Assembly: GCF_010470675.1 (NCBI RefSeq)
Contig: NZ_VOIQ01000014.1
Span: forward strand, 1 to 64,000
Reading direction: 5' to 3'
Length of the DNA stretch: 64,000 nt
DNA from: Desulfovibrio sp. JC010
GTDB lineage: Bacteria; Desulfobacterota; Desulfovibrionia; Desulfovibrionales; Desulfovibrionaceae
In this document: positions 1 to 6,881 of the stretch, in pieces
Position numbering within the stretch: position 1 is the first letter of the stretch
Layout: the number at the start of each line of letters is the position of its first letter
Position numbers and translations under genes: made by a program
The notes under the pieces: generated by a model
Databases searched by the model: none
What the model was told of the DNA's origin: nothing
The model's input: the letters and a program-made list of their open reading frames with translations, nothing else

Positions 1-133
1 TAGGACGGCGGGGTGAAATCTATCCGTTAATGAAATCAGGTCACACCCGACTCCACTTGCGAACTCGGAAGTTAAGCTCTCCATCGCCGATGATACTGCC
101 TCGGTAGCCAGTGGGAAAGTAGGTCGTCGCAAG
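1..133 (+). rRNA. rrf: 5S ribosomal RNA, 5' end outside the window
   Basis: The stretch from about 50 to 133 carries the conserved 5S core: the GAACTCGGAAGTTAAG loop/helix III segment, CGCCGATGATACTGCC, and the GGGAAAGTAGGTCGTCGC 3' domain. The last bases (CGTCGCAAGC) should pair with a 5' strand that is not present, so the gene starts upstream. Between the helix II strand (about 4-13) and ACACCCGA at 43 there are roughly 25-30 extra bases compared with ordinary 5S, including two direct copies of TGAAATC (14-20, 31-37). This is probably the last gene of an rRNA operon. The identity of the 3' two-thirds is clear; the 5' part is unusual. Confidence 0.85.
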
Positions 134-143
134 CTTTTATTTT

Positions 144-177
144 AAAAGCCCATCTAAGATTTTAGGTGGGCTTTCTT
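144..177 (+). terminator. Rho-independent terminator after 5S rRNA
   Basis: AAAGCCCA and TGGGCTTT arms plus flanking pairs form a stem around a short A/T-rich loop, followed by TTCTTG. It lies ten bases after the 5S 3' end and fits termination of the rRNA operon. Confidence 0.8.
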
Positions 178-324
178 GCGTTTTGATCATCTAGATCCTT
201 TATGACCCCGTACATTTTTGTGTGCTGGGTTTTTTGCGTTCTGGGGGAAGTGTATTGGGTGTTGATGCTTAATGATTTGAGGAGTATCAAGTCAGCAGTA
301 TTGATTGCTTACAGGAGGAGCTTG

Positions 325-903
325 ATGCAGATAGTTGATTTCGAATCATATGAGAATGATCTTTTTGAAGGATTGGATTTTAATGATCAAACCCTGCAGG
401 AAGTAAGTTTTTATAGATGCTCTTTCGAGTCTTCTTCATTACAATATGCTGAATTTATTGATTGCGATTTTCAGGAATGCTCCTTTATCGGTTGTAATAT
501 GGCCCTGACTGTTTTTGCTAATTCCAAATTAATTGATATTGAGTTCAGGGATTCAAAATTACTTGGGATTAATTGGGGAAATCTTGGTCCAGTTATCAGG
601 GCCAACTATTCCAATTGCGTAATGGACCGGTGTGCTTTCAGCAGCCAGAATTTAGTAAAAGTAAAATTTAGCTTCTGTTCATTAAAAGATGCTGCTTTTT
701 CTGATTGCAAGCTGGCACGTGTGAAATTTGATGATTGTGATTTTGCCGGTTGTCAGTTTCATCAGTCAGATCTGACTTCTGCTGATTTTAGCACCTCACG
801 TAATTATTTTATGAATGCTGAAACGAATAATCTTAGAAAGGCTAAATTTTCACTGCCTGAGGCCGTGTCGCTACTGGCTAATCTGGAGATAGAACTTACG
901 TAG
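325..903 (+). CDS. Pentapeptide-repeat protein (192 aa)
   Basis: Almost the whole protein is built of A/C-[D/S/N]-[L/F]-x-x pentapeptides, for example CSFESSSLQYAEF, CDFQECSFIGC and SDLTSADFS, predicted to fold as a right-handed quadrilateral beta-helix. It ends in LLANLEIEL, a C-terminal helix typical of Qnr/McbG-size pentapeptide proteins (about 200 residues). The start is placed at the ATG at 325 because AGGAGG lies six bases before it; the frame is open upstream to 202 but that extension is hydrophobic and has no ribosome site. There is no signal peptide from this start. It stands alone between the rRNA operon and the rhodanese operon. Qnr-type members shield gyrase from inhibitors, but resistance cannot be inferred from this sequence. 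Confidence 0.85.
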   Translation: MQIVDFESYENDLFEGLDFNDQTLQEVSFYRCSFESSSLQYAEFIDCDFQECSFIGCNMALTVFANSKLIDIEFRDSKLLGINWGNLGPVIRANYSNCVMDRCAFSSQNLVKVKFSFCSLKDAAFSDCKLARVKFDDCDFAGCQFHQSDLTSADFSTSRNYFMNAETNNLRKAKFSLPEAVSLLANLEIELT

Positions 904-971
904 TTATCAATAATTAGCTGTAGCTGAGTAAAGATCTTACTTTTGGCCTGACGTTTGTACAATTTTACAGC

Positions 972-1035
972 TTGACTTGTTTTTTATTTGGCAATATCAC
1001 CAAACTCATGTCTTTAACTTGGCAATTTTGCCAAA
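972..1035 (+). promoter_or_regulatory. Promoter with two palindromic operators before the rhodanese gene
   Basis: TTGACT (972-977) and TATCAC (995-1000) are 17 bases apart. Two related dyads overlap and follow them: TTTGGCAATATCACCAAA at 987-1004 and TTGGCAATTTTGCCAAA at 1019-1035. Their centres are 31 bp apart, three helical turns, so both would face one side of the DNA. The first covers the -10 region, consistent with repression. Sulfide-responsive ArsR-type repressors often control rhodanese/TauE operons; no such repressor gene is adjacent. Confidence 0.6.
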
Positions 1036-1064
1036 TAACCATATTCATACAATTGGAGTCTGAA

Positions 1065-1445
1065 ATGAAAGCTCTTAATGATGCTGTTGCTGAAATGGAT
1101 TTTGATTTCCTGAGTTCCGGTGAGCACACCATGAGTATTGAAGGTATGCGCAAGGTTCTCGGTAGTGAGAATTCTGAAGTTGTTTTTCTTGATGTTCGTT
1201 CGGATAAGGAAATGAAATATCTTGTACTCCCGTTTGCCAAACATATTCCGTTGAATGAGTTGCCTGCCCGTCTGGATGAATTGCCTAAAGATAAACTCAT
1301 TGTAGCTTATTGCACCTCTATTTTTCGATCTGCAGTAGCCTACACTCTGCTGCGTGCGCACGGCTTTGATCAAGTTAAAGGCATGGCCGCTTCCATGGAA
1401 GATATGGTCGGTGCTTTCAAGCCCGGTCCTTTGGGTAAAATGTAG
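1065..1445 (+). CDS. Single-domain rhodanese-like sulfurtransferase
   Basis: 126 residues. The rhodanese fold is visible in VVFLDVRSDKEM, the HIPLNELPARL segment and the active-site loop CTSIFRS after LIVAY, which gives a C-x4-R loop with a catalytic cysteine. Members carry a persulfide and hand sulfane sulfur to acceptors such as cyanide, sulfite or thiols. The start at 1065 has GGAG six bases upstream; the longer open frame runs back through the operator palindromes and is unlikely to be translated. The next gene, a TauE-type exporter, follows after two bases, so the pair probably handles sulfane sulfur or sulfite and is cotranscribed. Confidence 0.88.
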   Translation: MKALNDAVAEMDFDFLSSGEHTMSIEGMRKVLGSENSEVVFLDVRSDKEMKYLVLPFAKHIPLNELPARLDELPKDKLIVAYCTSIFRSAVAYTLLRAHGFDQVKGMAASMEDMVGAFKPGPLGKM

Positions 1446-1447
1446 TC

Positions 1448-2203
1448 ATGGATATGTTGACTCTCGGCATCACACTTGCCTCATTTGTGCTGAGCTTTAT
1501 TTTTGCGCTCGGCGGGGTCGGCTCGGCAGTGGTGCTTATCCCAACGCTGACATGGATGGGAGTGCCGTTTAATCTGGCCCGGCCTACCGGGCTTTTTGTG
1601 AATGCTGTCAGTATGCTCGGGGCGACTTATTCCAATATCAAGGAAAAACGCCTTGATTTTAAGCTGGGCATTCCCATTGTTGTGGCCTCCGTGGTTATGG
1701 CCCCTGTCGGGGCATGGCTTGGTCATTTTTTGCCTTTGAAGTCCTTAATGCTGATTTTTATTTGCTTCCTGTGCTTTTCAGGAACGATGATGCTTTTCTT
1801 CAAGGCTTCCAAGTATAAGGACCAGTTCCGTGAGGATCGTCCTGTTACCGGTCCCTTTCTGGTTGGTGTGCTTGCAGGATTTATTTCCGGTCTGCTTGGC
1901 GTGGGCGGCGGAGGGGTAATTTCACCGCTGATGATCATGCAGGGATTTAATCCCAAAAAAGTGGCCACTGTGACAGCGTTCGCAGTTCCTTTTTCATCCA
2001 TAACCGCTTTTGCGGCTTATGCCATGATGGGCTCGGTTTCTGTCAGGTTGTTGATTTTTGCCGGACTGGCCGCCTGGGGGGGCGGTTATCTGGGAACAAA
2101 AGTCATGCATGCCCGGATGAAGCCTGCCACTGTTAAAAAATTTCTCGGCGGAACAATTATTCTGCTGGGTATAAAACTGCTCTGGTCTTTTGTTTTGAAT
2201 TAA
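1448..2203 (+). CDS. TauE/SafE-family membrane exporter
   Basis: 251 residues, about eight hydrophobic segments. The two internal halves are visible: an N-terminal FALGGVGSAVVLIPTL segment and a second GLLGVGGGGVISPLM segment, the duplicated GxGG signature of the TauE/SafE (DUF81) family. Members move sulfite, sulfoacetate, taurine or thiosulfate-like anions across the inner membrane. The start follows the rhodanese stop by two bases, suggesting translational coupling. With a rhodanese partner, export of sulfite or another sulfur anion is the best guess; the substrate is inferred from context only. Confidence 0.88.
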   Translation: MDMLTLGITLASFVLSFIFALGGVGSAVVLIPTLTWMGVPFNLARPTGLFVNAVSMLGATYSNIKEKRLDFKLGIPIVVASVVMAPVGAWLGHFLPLKSLMLIFICFLCFSGTMMLFFKASKYKDQFREDRPVTGPFLVGVLAGFISGLLGVGGGGVISPLMIMQGFNPKKVATVTAFAVPFSSITAFAAYAMMGSVSVRLLIFAGLAAWGGGYLGTKVMHARMKPATVKKFLGGTIILLGIKLLWSFVLN

Positions 2204-2239
2204 CTATGTAAACATTAATTGCATAGGATTTGTGAATTT

Positions 2240-2273
2240 CCTCTCCGGCTTCGGCTGGGGAGGATTTTTTTTT
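2240..2273 (+). terminator. Rho-independent terminator after the TauE gene
   Basis: A ten-pair stem (CCTCTCCGGC / GCTGGGGAGG, with G-U pairs) closed by a TTCG tetraloop is followed by a run of nine T. It ends the rhodanese-TauE transcript. Confidence 0.88.
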
Positions 2274-2295
2274 GCCTTTTTTTCAGAAAGTTCTC

Positions 2296-2333
2296 CAGGG
2301 CGGACCTGAATTACCTGATTCAGGTCCGCCCTG
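2296..2333 (+). repeat. Perfect 16-bp inverted repeat before the phage block
   Basis: CAGGGCGGACCTGAAT at 2296-2311 is exactly complementary to 2318-2333, with a six-base loop. No T-run follows, so it is not a classical terminator of plus-strand transcription. It lies some 20 bases before the AGGAGG of the first phage-block gene and would form a very stable RNA hairpin in its leader; it could also be a protein-binding site. Confidence 0.7.
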
Positions 2334-2366
2334 CCAAGTATCTTATGTGTATAGGAGGACGAAGTA

Positions 2367-2570
2367 ATGAAAAGAATTAAGGCAGAGACCCTTGCCGCGC
2401 TCTATCCGCTGGAGACGCGGCAGACAATCAAAAACTATGCATCTTTCATTGAAGAGCATCCCGAATGGCTTGAATTCGGAAATTCACTGCTCGATTACAA
2501 AAGGCAGAAGGTCAGGCCGGTCTACAATTATTCTGTTCGCCGTGCACGTAAGCTTGGGGGGGCGGAATGA
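2367..2570 (+). CDS. Small hypothetical protein, first gene of the phage block
   Basis: 67 residues, basic C-terminus, no membrane segment or signal peptide. A strong AGGAGG precedes the ATG by eight bases, and the stop overlaps the start of the holin-like gene by four bases (ATGA), so it belongs to the block. The N-terminal part (LAALYPLETRQTIKNYASFI) looks like a short helical DNA- or protein-binding domain. I do not recognise the family. Confidence 0.7.
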   Translation: MKRIKAETLAALYPLETRQTIKNYASFIEEHPEWLEFGNSLLDYKRQKVRPVYNYSVRRARKLGGAE

Positions 2571-2956
2571 TCGGTTCAATTATGGATCTTGGATCAACCA
2601 TCATTGATAAAATCTGGCCCGATGCCGGAGAGCGTGAGAAAGCCAAGCTTCGGCTCATGGAAATGCAGAACCGCGGCGAGCTTGCTGATCTTGAGGCGCG
2701 GGTCAAGATCATGCTGGCTGAGATGTCCGGCAACTGGCTGCAGCGTTCATGGCGACCGATTCTGATGCTGACCATTATTGCCATCGTGGCTAACAATTAT
2801 CTTCTGTATCCGTATCTTGCCTTGTTCTGGGACAAAGCTCCCCATCTGGAGCTGCCCATGCAGCTTTGGTCGCTTATGGAACTCGGACTTGGGGGATACG
2901 TGGTTGGGCGCAGTGCCGAGAAGGTTGCAAAAACATGGAGGGAGAAAAATGGCTGA
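2567..2956 (+). CDS. Phage/GTA-type holin with membrane segments
   Basis: 129 residues. An amphipathic N-terminal region (IMDLGSTIIDKIWPDAGER, then a charged helix) is followed by the sequence SWRPILMLTIIAIVANNYLL and two further hydrophobic stretches. This layout matches the three-segment holin family found in prophages and gene-transfer agents (Holin_3TMs type). Holins permeabilise the inner membrane at the end of infection. It is coupled to both neighbours by short overlaps. No endolysin gene is present in the block, so any lysis role would need an enzyme from elsewhere. Confidence 0.75.
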   Translation: MIGSIMDLGSTIIDKIWPDAGEREKAKLRLMEMQNRGELADLEARVKIMLAEMSGNWLQRSWRPILMLTIIAIVANNYLLYPYLALFWDKAPHLELPMQLWSLMELGLGGYVVGRSAEKVAKTWREKNG

Positions 2957-3158
2957 GGAAAGAAGTGAATTGCAGGACCTGCTCATCCGTATTGATGAAC
3001 GGGTCAAGTCTATTCAGGAAGATATTTCGGAGATTAACGGGGCGCGGCGTTGCCATACCCACGCTGAGAAATTCCGCAATCTTGAAAGGGCTGTATGGGG
3101 AACTGCTGCTGTTGTGGCCGGAGTGGCCGGGCGCGTGGCTTACGAGGCGTTCAAATGA
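2949..3158 (+). CDS. Small coiled-coil/membrane phage protein
   Basis: 69 residues from the ATG at 2949, which overlaps the holin stop by eight bases; GGAGGGAG lies just upstream. The first half is a charged helix (ELQDLLIRIDERVKSIQED) and the C-terminus is one membrane segment (AVVAGVAGRVAYEAF). The layout resembles hemolysin XhlA-like accessory lysis proteins, helix followed by a single membrane span. It ends in an ATGA overlap with the next gene. Confidence 0.65.
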   Translation: MAEERSELQDLLIRIDERVKSIQEDISEINGARRCHTHAEKFRNLERAVWGTAAVVAGVAGRVAYEAFK

Positions 3159-3394
3159 TGGTTTCCGCAATATTGTCCGGAGTCACGGCATGGATAGGTG
3201 GGCCGTTTGCCGGAAAGCCGTCTGAAGGCGAAAGATGTGAACAGTGCGGGCGCAGGGATGCGCTGAAGTTGTTCCGGGTGGAGGTCAGTTTCGGCGGAAA
3301 GAAGATAACCCGCAAGGCCCGGCTTTGCCGCGAGTGCATGAAGCGGGCTAGAGCGGAAATTTCCTGCCTGCCTGAAACTAAATGGATTCACTAG
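3155..3394 (+). CDS. Small zinc-ribbon phage-block protein
   Basis: 79 residues. Two cysteine pairs, CEQC and CREC, about 30 residues apart make a likely zinc ribbon; the region between is basic. The start at 3155 overlaps the previous stop (ATGA). The function is unknown; small zinc proteins in this place of phage genomes are often nucleic-acid-binding regulators. Confidence 0.65.
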   Translation: MMVSAILSGVTAWIGGPFAGKPSEGERCEQCGRRDALKLFRVEVSFGGKKITRKARLCRECMKRARAEISCLPETKWIH

Positions 3395-3424
3395 TAATGA
3401 TGATCGCCTTTGCACGACTAATTA

Positions 3425-3525
3425 AAAGGAATCCTAATCCAACAATTAAGGATTCCAAAGGGGATTATCCCCTTTGGCCGCCGGAGGCGAAATCACCTGA
3501 CAAAAGCGCGAAGCGCATCAAATTT
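3425..3525 (+). repeat. Intergenic palindromic element in front of the small terminase gene
   Basis: A perfect ten-pair dyad, CCAAAGGGGATTATCCCCTTTGG at 3455-3477 split by a three-base loop, is nested in an outer imperfect stem (AAGGAATCC / GGATTCC) and followed by a second short dyad GCGCGAAGCGC. It looks like a dispersed intergenic repeat of REP type rather than coding sequence, although the frame upstream of the terminase gene stays open through it. Only one copy is in the window. Confidence 0.5.
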
Positions 3526-3549
3526 AATGAATTACTTGGAGTAATTAAA

Positions 3550-3831
3550 GTGACGAAAAATGAAGTCATAAAAAAACAGAAAGAGGAGCTGGATCGGTTC
3601 CGGGAGGTATTCGCACTGGCGGTGGAGGGCGATGATTCTGACATGGTTAAGGACTTGAAAGCCAAGCTGGACATCATGCACAAGCGGCACGACATGGAAC
3701 GCAAGGCCTGGGGTATCGGAGATGTAAAAAAGGAGGGCGCAACAGCAAAAGGTGCTAAGAAGAGCCGCAGCATCAGCCCGGAACTGAGGGAGAAGCTCGA
3801 TGAAGTTTACGGATCTGGACAGCGCAAATAA
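3550..3831 (+). CDS. Putative small terminase subunit
   Basis: 93 residues from a GTG at 3550 with GGAG eight bases upstream. The protein is helical and charged (KNEVIKKQKEELDRFREVFA ... KAKLDIMHKRHDMERKAWGI), ending in a basic tail with SRSISPELREKLDEVYG. Position directly before, and overlapping by 32 bases, the large terminase gene is the main reason for the call. Small subunits recognise the packaging site. A longer form from the ATG at 3382 would read through the palindromic element and is less likely. Confidence 0.6.
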   Translation: MTKNEVIKKQKEELDRFREVFALAVEGDDSDMVKDLKAKLDIMHKRHDMERKAWGIGDVKKEGATAKGAKKSRSISPELREKLDEVYGSGQRK

Positions 3832-5341
3832 ATGGTACGCTGAAATTTTGCGTGAGGCTGAACAAAAAAAACAGCCTTTGCAGGTAATGGCCGAATTGGG
3901 TCGTAATGATTTGTTTTTTTTGCTGACCCGGTTGCTTGGGCGCGGGGATGCCAACCGTGAATGGGTTTTTGAGCGTTGCCGTGAAGTGCAGGGCAGCCCT
4001 GACGGCCGCCTCGATCTGTGGTCTCGCGAGCATTACAAGTCAACCATCATCACCTTTGCGCTGACAGTGCAGGACATACTGCGTGACCCGGAAGTAACCG
4101 TGGGAATTTTCAGTCATACCCGTCCTGTAGCTAAAGGTTTCCTGCGTCAGATCAAGCAGGAATTTGAGCGTAATGAGCTGCTCAAGCAGTGTTATCCGCA
4201 CGTACTCTGGGCCAATCCGAAAAAGGATTCGCCTAAGTGGTCGGAAGAGGACGGAATTATCGTTAAACGTAAATCCAACCCCAAAGAAGCCACGGTAGAG
4301 GCGTGGGGATTGGTGGACGGCCAGCCCACGGGCAAGCATTTTTCCCGGCTCATCTATGATGATGTGGTCACTCGCGAGTCGGTATCATCGCCGGATATGA
4401 TTTTCAAGACTACCGAGGCATGGGCCTTGTCCATCAATCTCGGTACCCGTGAAGGCATCAAACGTTATATCGGTACCCGTTATCATTTTAACGATACTTA
4501 TCGGGAAATGATGAAACGTGAAGCAGCAGTTCCGCGTATTTATCCGGCAACATCGGACGGAACCATGGATGGCAATCCCGTGCTGCTGACCAAGGAACAG
4601 CTCCAGACCAAGCGGCGGGAAATGGGACCTTATGTGTTCGGCTGCCAGATGATGCAGGACCCGCGCGCAGATGATGTGCAGGGCTTCCGCGAAGAATGGC
4701 TTAGTCGCTGGGATCCGCGCGACAGCAAAGGTAAAGCGCGCTGGCAGCAGTTCAACCGCTATCTGCTGGTGGACCCTGCCAGTGAGAAAAAGGCCGGCAG
4801 TGATTACACAGTGATGCTGGTTATCGGGCTGGGGCCGGACCGCAATTATTACCTCATAGACGGCATACGCGATCGACTCAATCTTACCGAGCGGGCTCGG
4901 GCTTTGTTCCGTTTACACCGCACGTATTCACCGTTGGCCGTGGGTTACGAAAAGTACGGGCAGCAGGCCGATGTGGAGCACATGCGTTACGTGATGGATG
5001 AGCAGAATTACCGTTTTGCCATTGATCCGCTGGGCGGGAATGTTCCCAAGGTGGACCGTATCCGCAAGCTGGTGCCGCTCTTTGAACAATCGCGGTTCTA
5101 CCTGCCGTGGCAGGCGCGGTTCATGGATCATCAGGGTCGGGAGCGTGATCTTGTGCGTGAGTTTGTCGAGGATGAATACCTCGCCTTTCCGGTGGCTGCA
5201 CATGACGACATGCTGGATTGCATGGCCCGTATACTGGACCCTGTTCTGGGTGCTGTCTTTCCGAAGGAAAGGCATGTGCTGGAGCAGCAGGAAGATATGC
5301 AGGGGCTTATGGATTATGACATTTTCATGGGGGCGGGTTGA
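3800..5341 (+). CDS. Phage large terminase subunit (packaging ATPase/nuclease)
   Basis: 513 residues, normal size. The N-terminal ATPase has an atypical Walker A-like loop SREHYKST (about 75-82) and Walker B LIYDDVV (about 184-190), as in T7-like terminases. The C-terminal nuclease shows the acidic RNase H-like pattern: LLVDPASEKKAGSDYT near 322 and HDDMLDCM near 467. The enzyme pumps DNA into proheads and cuts concatemers. It overlaps the small-subunit gene and its stop overlaps the next ATG (TGATG). The reading frame is intact, so the block is either functional or recently inactivated. Confidence 0.9.
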   Translation: MKFTDLDSANKWYAEILREAEQKKQPLQVMAELGRNDLFFLLTRLLGRGDANREWVFERCREVQGSPDGRLDLWSREHYKSTIITFALTVQDILRDPEVTVGIFSHTRPVAKGFLRQIKQEFERNELLKQCYPHVLWANPKKDSPKWSEEDGIIVKRKSNPKEATVEAWGLVDGQPTGKHFSRLIYDDVVTRESVSSPDMIFKTTEAWALSINLGTREGIKRYIGTRYHFNDTYREMMKREAAVPRIYPATSDGTMDGNPVLLTKEQLQTKRREMGPYVFGCQMMQDPRADDVQGFREEWLSRWDPRDSKGKARWQQFNRYLLVDPASEKKAGSDYTVMLVIGLGPDRNYYLIDGIRDRLNLTERARALFRLHRTYSPLAVGYEKYGQQADVEHMRYVMDEQNYRFAIDPLGGNVPKVDRIRKLVPLFEQSRFYLPWQARFMDHQGRERDLVREFVEDEYLAFPVAAHDDMLDCMARILDPVLGAVFPKERHVLEQQEDMQGLMDYDIFMGAG

Positions 5342-5931
5342 TGTACGGTTTTGAAATTGATGGAGGTTTTACCTTCTACAAATTCAGGGATTTTGACGGC
5401 AGTGAATCGCTTACGGACGGTCATCTGCGCTGGTTCTGGGAAATAATGCGTAAGGCTGGTCAGATTCCGGTTATATTTTATGACGGAAGCGTGGAAACAT
5501 TTGCGGATTTCCAGCAGTTGGTGCGCCGGGAAGATCAGCATTTCTTTTTCGGTTTCAAGGATCAGCAGCCCGCAGGAATTTTCTGGTTGAATGGATTCAG
5601 CCCCAAGTCCTGTTTTGTGCACATTGCTTCCATGCCCGCATTTCATGGCCAAGGAAGTTTGCAGATGGGGCGCGGAGGATTGCGTCACCTGCTGTCAGTA
5701 TCTGACGTGGCAGGGGAATATATATTTAACTGTATAAAGGGTTTGATACCTGTGACTAATCCGCTGGCCTGCCGCATGGCGGAAAAGTCAGGTTTCAGCA
5801 GGGCGGGAATTCTTCCGCAGGCCGCTTATCTGGCGGCTGAGGATAAAAGCGTGGATGCCGCAATCTTTTGTGCGGTCAGGAATAATAAGGGTGAAAAGCC
5901 CGCAACAGAAATTTCTAACAAAGGAGAATGA
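5341..5931 (+). CDS. GNAT-like phage protein
   Basis: 196 residues. The middle and C-terminal part has an acetyltransferase-like layout: a strand with FVHIASMPAFHGQG, a helix, then GLIPVTNPLACRMAEKSGF, reminiscent of the final NxxA/S..y.k.GF motif of GNAT enzymes. GNAT-like proteins lie between terminase and portal genes in some podovirus-like phages. A TTG at 5338 is an alternative start; the ATG at 5341 overlaps the terminase stop. The substrate cannot be told. Confidence 0.55.
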   Translation: MYGFEIDGGFTFYKFRDFDGSESLTDGHLRWFWEIMRKAGQIPVIFYDGSVETFADFQQLVRREDQHFFFGFKDQQPAGIFWLNGFSPKSCFVHIASMPAFHGQGSLQMGRGGLRHLLSVSDVAGEYIFNCIKGLIPVTNPLACRMAEKSGFSRAGILPQAAYLAAEDKSVDAAIFCAVRNNKGEKPATEISNKGE

Positions 5932-5933
5932 TC

Positions 5934-6197
5934 ATGGGAGGAGGCGGAGGAGGAAAAGCACCCTCAGCACCAGTTTCACCGCCACCGGCACCGCCGGTGG
6001 CACCGGTCCCGGAACCACCGAAAATGGATGCCGTTAACAAGAGTGAGGAGGAACTTCGGGCCAGGAAGATGCGTGAGATGGAGCGTATGAAAAAAGGGCG
6101 CAGCGCAACTATGCTGACCGGGGGACAGGGCGATACCGGACAGCTGGCAACAGCTACCCAGAATCTGCAGGCCCAGAAAACAAAACTGGGACAGTAG
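5934..6197 (+). CDS. Small glycine/proline-rich virion-type protein
   Basis: 87 residues from the ATG at 5934, seven bases after AAGGAG; the ATG at 5928 is too close to that site. It opens with a run of six glycines, then a proline/alanine-rich stretch, a charged helix (SEEELRARKMREMERMKKG) and a TMLTGGQGDTG segment. Small proteins of this pattern, including the LTGxxG segment, occur next to portal genes in podovirus-like genomes. Function not known. Confidence 0.6.
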   Translation: MGGGGGGKAPSAPVSPPPAPPVAPVPEPPKMDAVNKSEEELRARKMREMERMKKGRSATMLTGGQGDTGQLATATQNLQAQKTKLGQ

Positions 6198-6205
6198 GGG
6201 GAAAC

Positions 6206-6685
6206 ATGCCTAATTATTACAGACCGGATCTGCCCGGAGCAAAGGAAGGCCATTCTAATGTCTGGTTTAATAACGGTTCGCCGGGCTTTAACGGATATTT
6301 TAAATGGCACCGCAGTACATACGGAACCAATCCTAGATCAAACAATAAGGGGTTGAACGCCCCGGCGGATTGGCGGGTGCCGGAAGACTGGACATTTTCA
6401 GAAAAAACCGGGCACTGGTATACTCCTTCAGAAATGAAGAATGCCGGGTTTAGCAAAATCGACAACGAATGGTTGCATCCCAATGATATCCGTCAGCGGG
6501 AAGTGGATCGTCAGAATGCCGAGCTTGACGCCCAAATGGCCCGACGCCGGGAAACCGAAGGGCGTATGCGCAAGGTGCATGCACTCGGGCGCAAGAAAAC
6601 CATTCTCACCGGACCGGACGGGGTGGCGGCAAAGGCTAAGATCAGCAGGGAAATTTTAAACCGTTCCAAAGGATTATTGAAATGA
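6206..6685 (+). CDS. Hypothetical phage protein
   Basis: 159 residues. The N-terminal two-thirds is rich in Trp, Tyr, Asn and Gly (WFNNGSPGFNGYFKWHRSTYG, read here in part), the last third is a charged helix ending in a KKTILTGPDG segment. The preceding gene also has an LTG segment, which may be a shared virion contact. Starts eight bases after the previous stop; ends in an ATGA overlap with the Com-like gene. No membrane segment. Family not recognised. Confidence 0.6.
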   Translation: MPNYYRPDLPGAKEGHSNVWFNNGSPGFNGYFKWHRSTYGTNPRSNNKGLNAPADWRVPEDWTFSEKTGHWYTPSEMKNAGFSKIDNEWLHPNDIRQREVDRQNAELDAQMARRRETEGRMRKVHALGRKKTILTGPDGVAAKAKISREILNRSKGLLK

Positions 6686-6795
6686 GTGAACATCGTTGCC
6701 CGGTTTGTCGCAGGCTTCTGTTGAAAGGGAAGATTATCGAAGTTCAGGTGAAGTGTCCGAAGTGTAAGAAAATAGTCAAACTCATAGGCGAGTAG
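6682..6795 (+). CDS. Com-like small zinc-finger protein (37 aa)
   Basis: A 37-codon frame overlaps the preceding stop (ATGA). It encodes MSEHRCPVCRRLLLK and, eleven residues later, VKCPKCKKIVKLIGE, that is CPVC-x14-CPKC. This is the pattern of the Mu-type Com family, zinc-binding proteins that activate translation of the mom DNA-modification gene in phage Mu. There is no mom-like gene here; the next gene is the portal. A role in translation of the following gene is possible. Too short to be called by most gene finders. Confidence 0.65.
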   Translation: MSEHRCPVCRRLLLKGKIIEVQVKCPKCKKIVKLIGE

Positions 6796-6881
6796 CTATT
6801 TATGCATATGACAAAACAATAAGTTAAAAGAGCGAAGCTAATTAAAAAGTTTCCCTCTCTGGCCCTCGGAGAGTTCAAATT

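Noticed and set aside
3382-3549. N-terminal extension of the small terminase to the ATG at 3382
   Set aside because: It would translate a palindromic intergenic element; the GTG at 3550 has a ribosome site.
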